Positions 6,252-6,897 of a DNA stretch of 6,897 nucleotides are shown here, one piece after another. This DNA is from Spirochaetes bacterium GWF1_49_6. GTDB taxonomy: Bacteria > Spirochaetota > Brevinematia > Brevinematales > GWF1-51-8. Position 1 is the stretch's first letter; each line of letters opens with the position of its first letter. The translations under genes and the position numbers were made by a program. Where the stretch lies: positions 1,895 to 8,791 of the forward strand of contig MIBD01000041.1 of NCBI GenBank assembly GCA_001829395.1, read 5' to 3'. The notes beneath the pieces are model-generated. The model did no database searches. It saw nothing but the letters and a program-made list of their open reading frames with translations, and had not been told where the DNA came from.

Positions 6252-6897
6252 ATGAGTTCGAAAATTCCTGTTCCGCAAAGCATTAACCCTGTACTGGCGT
6301 TCGGCGTCCATGATTCCCACCTGCGGCTGGTAGAACGGATGCTCAAGGTGAAGGTCTATCCCGTGGAAAACAGCATCGTTATCGAGGGTGACGATAACTC
6401 GTCCGCTAAAGCCGCGTATGTTCTCAACGGGATATTTCAGCTCGCTCAGGGCAATATCCCGATCACCCATGAAGACGTCGCTATCCTGATTGAAAAAAGC
6501 GACACTCCCATTCATTTCGCCGGAGAAGAGGCTATCAACGAGGGGTTGATGATTTCCGGGCGGAGACGCGGGAAGGAGTTCAGAGTCAAGCCGCGCAATA
6601 TCAATCAAATCGAATACGTAAAAAAAATACTCGATCACGATCTTGTCTTTTCCATCGGCCCCGCGGGTACGGGAAAAACCTATCTCGCGGTGGCGGTCGG
6701 GCTCCATCTGCTGACCAAGGGCGCGGTGCATCGGATGATACTCACGCGTCCGGTTATCGAGGCAGGCGAGACTCTCGGTTTTCTGCCTGGTACGCTCGAG
6801 GAAAAGATCGACCCCTATGTCCGCCCTCTTTACGACGCTATCCATGATATGCTCCCCGGCGAGGAAGCCCGTTACATGATGGAGGACGGCCTGATCG
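6252..6897 (+). CDS. phoH: PhoH-like ATPase, N-terminal part (runs off the window)
   Basis: This is the first 215 codons of a PhoH/YbeZ-family P-loop ATPase, a cytoplasmic nucleotide-binding protein linked in other bacteria to RNA processing and ribosome maturation together with YbeY. Residues 15-100 form the usual N-terminal nucleic-acid-binding-like region (FGVHDSHLRLVERML; SIVIEGDD). PRNINQIEYV (114-123) is the adenine-contacting element preceding the ATPase core. Walker A is GPAGTGKT (136-143), followed by the family hallmarks LTRPVIEAGETLGFLPG (164-180) and EEKIDPYVRPLYDAI. Walker B and the rest lie beyond the edge. The ATG is fixed by AAAGGAG four bases upstream, and the strong promoter at 6198-6226 serves it. 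It is divergent from the GH13 gene. In many bacteria ybeY follows phoH, which would be expected to the right. No anomaly is seen in the visible part. Confidence 0.95.
   Translation, partial: MSSKIPVPQSINPVLAFGVHDSHLRLVERMLKVKVYPVENSIVIEGDDNSSAKAAYVLNGIFQLAQGNIPITHEDVAILIEKSDTPIHFAGEEAINEGLMISGRRRGKEFRVKPRNINQIEYVKKILDHDLVFSIGPAGTGKTYLAVAVGLHLLTKGAVHRMILTRPVIEAGETLGFLPGTLEEKIDPYVRPLYDAIHDMLPGEEARYMMEDGLI

Noticed and set aside
6195..6845. 216-codon open frame on the minus strand across the phoH region
   Set aside because: The plus strand encodes unmistakable PhoH motifs (Walker A, LTRP, GETLGFLPG) with its own promoter and SD. The minus frame runs through that promoter and has no domain.

Overview
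The window looks like bacterial chromosome of moderate GC content. The best lineage hint is the chemoreceptor hairpin tip, whose wording (SMNAAIEA, then H-A-G, then GKGFAV) resembles spirochaete receptors. A Spirochaetota or similar free-living Gram-negative origin is my inference, not something the sequence proves. There are no RNA genes, insertion sequences, CRISPR arrays or phage genes here, and I found no novel defence or mobile system. The interesting material is a secreted glucan-active enzyme with a duplicated N-terminal module, its regulatory region, and a seven-helix chemoreceptor.

Layout. Bases 1-1204 (+) hold the tail of a phosphoheptose isomerase-like (GmhA) gene, overlapping by ATGA a GT4 glycosyltransferase. 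Together they suggest a surface-polysaccharide or LPS operon that ends here. Convergent to it, at 1297-3132 (-), is a methyl-accepting chemotaxis protein with seven N-terminal membrane helices in place of a periplasmic sensor. It has its own near-consensus promoter. A Rho-independent terminator then separates it from the next gene, a 901-residue secreted GH13 enzyme at 3252-5957 (-). That enzyme consists of a signal peptide, two tandem copies of a ~142-residue module, a CBM48, a GH13 barrel with all three catalytic carboxylates, and a C-terminal beta domain.

The 294-base divergent region 5958-6251 holds the regulatory signals. These are an SD for the amylase gene, a weak -10 overlapped downstream by a 14-bp site matching the LacI/CcpA-type operator consensus, an AT-rich stretch, a perfect 11-3-11 palindrome, and a strong sigma70-type promoter for phoH. 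The phoH gene (6252 onward, +) runs off the window after its Walker A motif.

How they fit together. The amylase is probably exported to attack or remodel extracellular alpha-glucans and controlled by a sugar-responsive LacI-family repressor. The chemoreceptor next door could sense related signals, but its separate promoter and the intervening terminator mean there is no transcriptional link to support that. phoH and the gmhA/glycosyltransferase pair appear functionally independent of the amylase.
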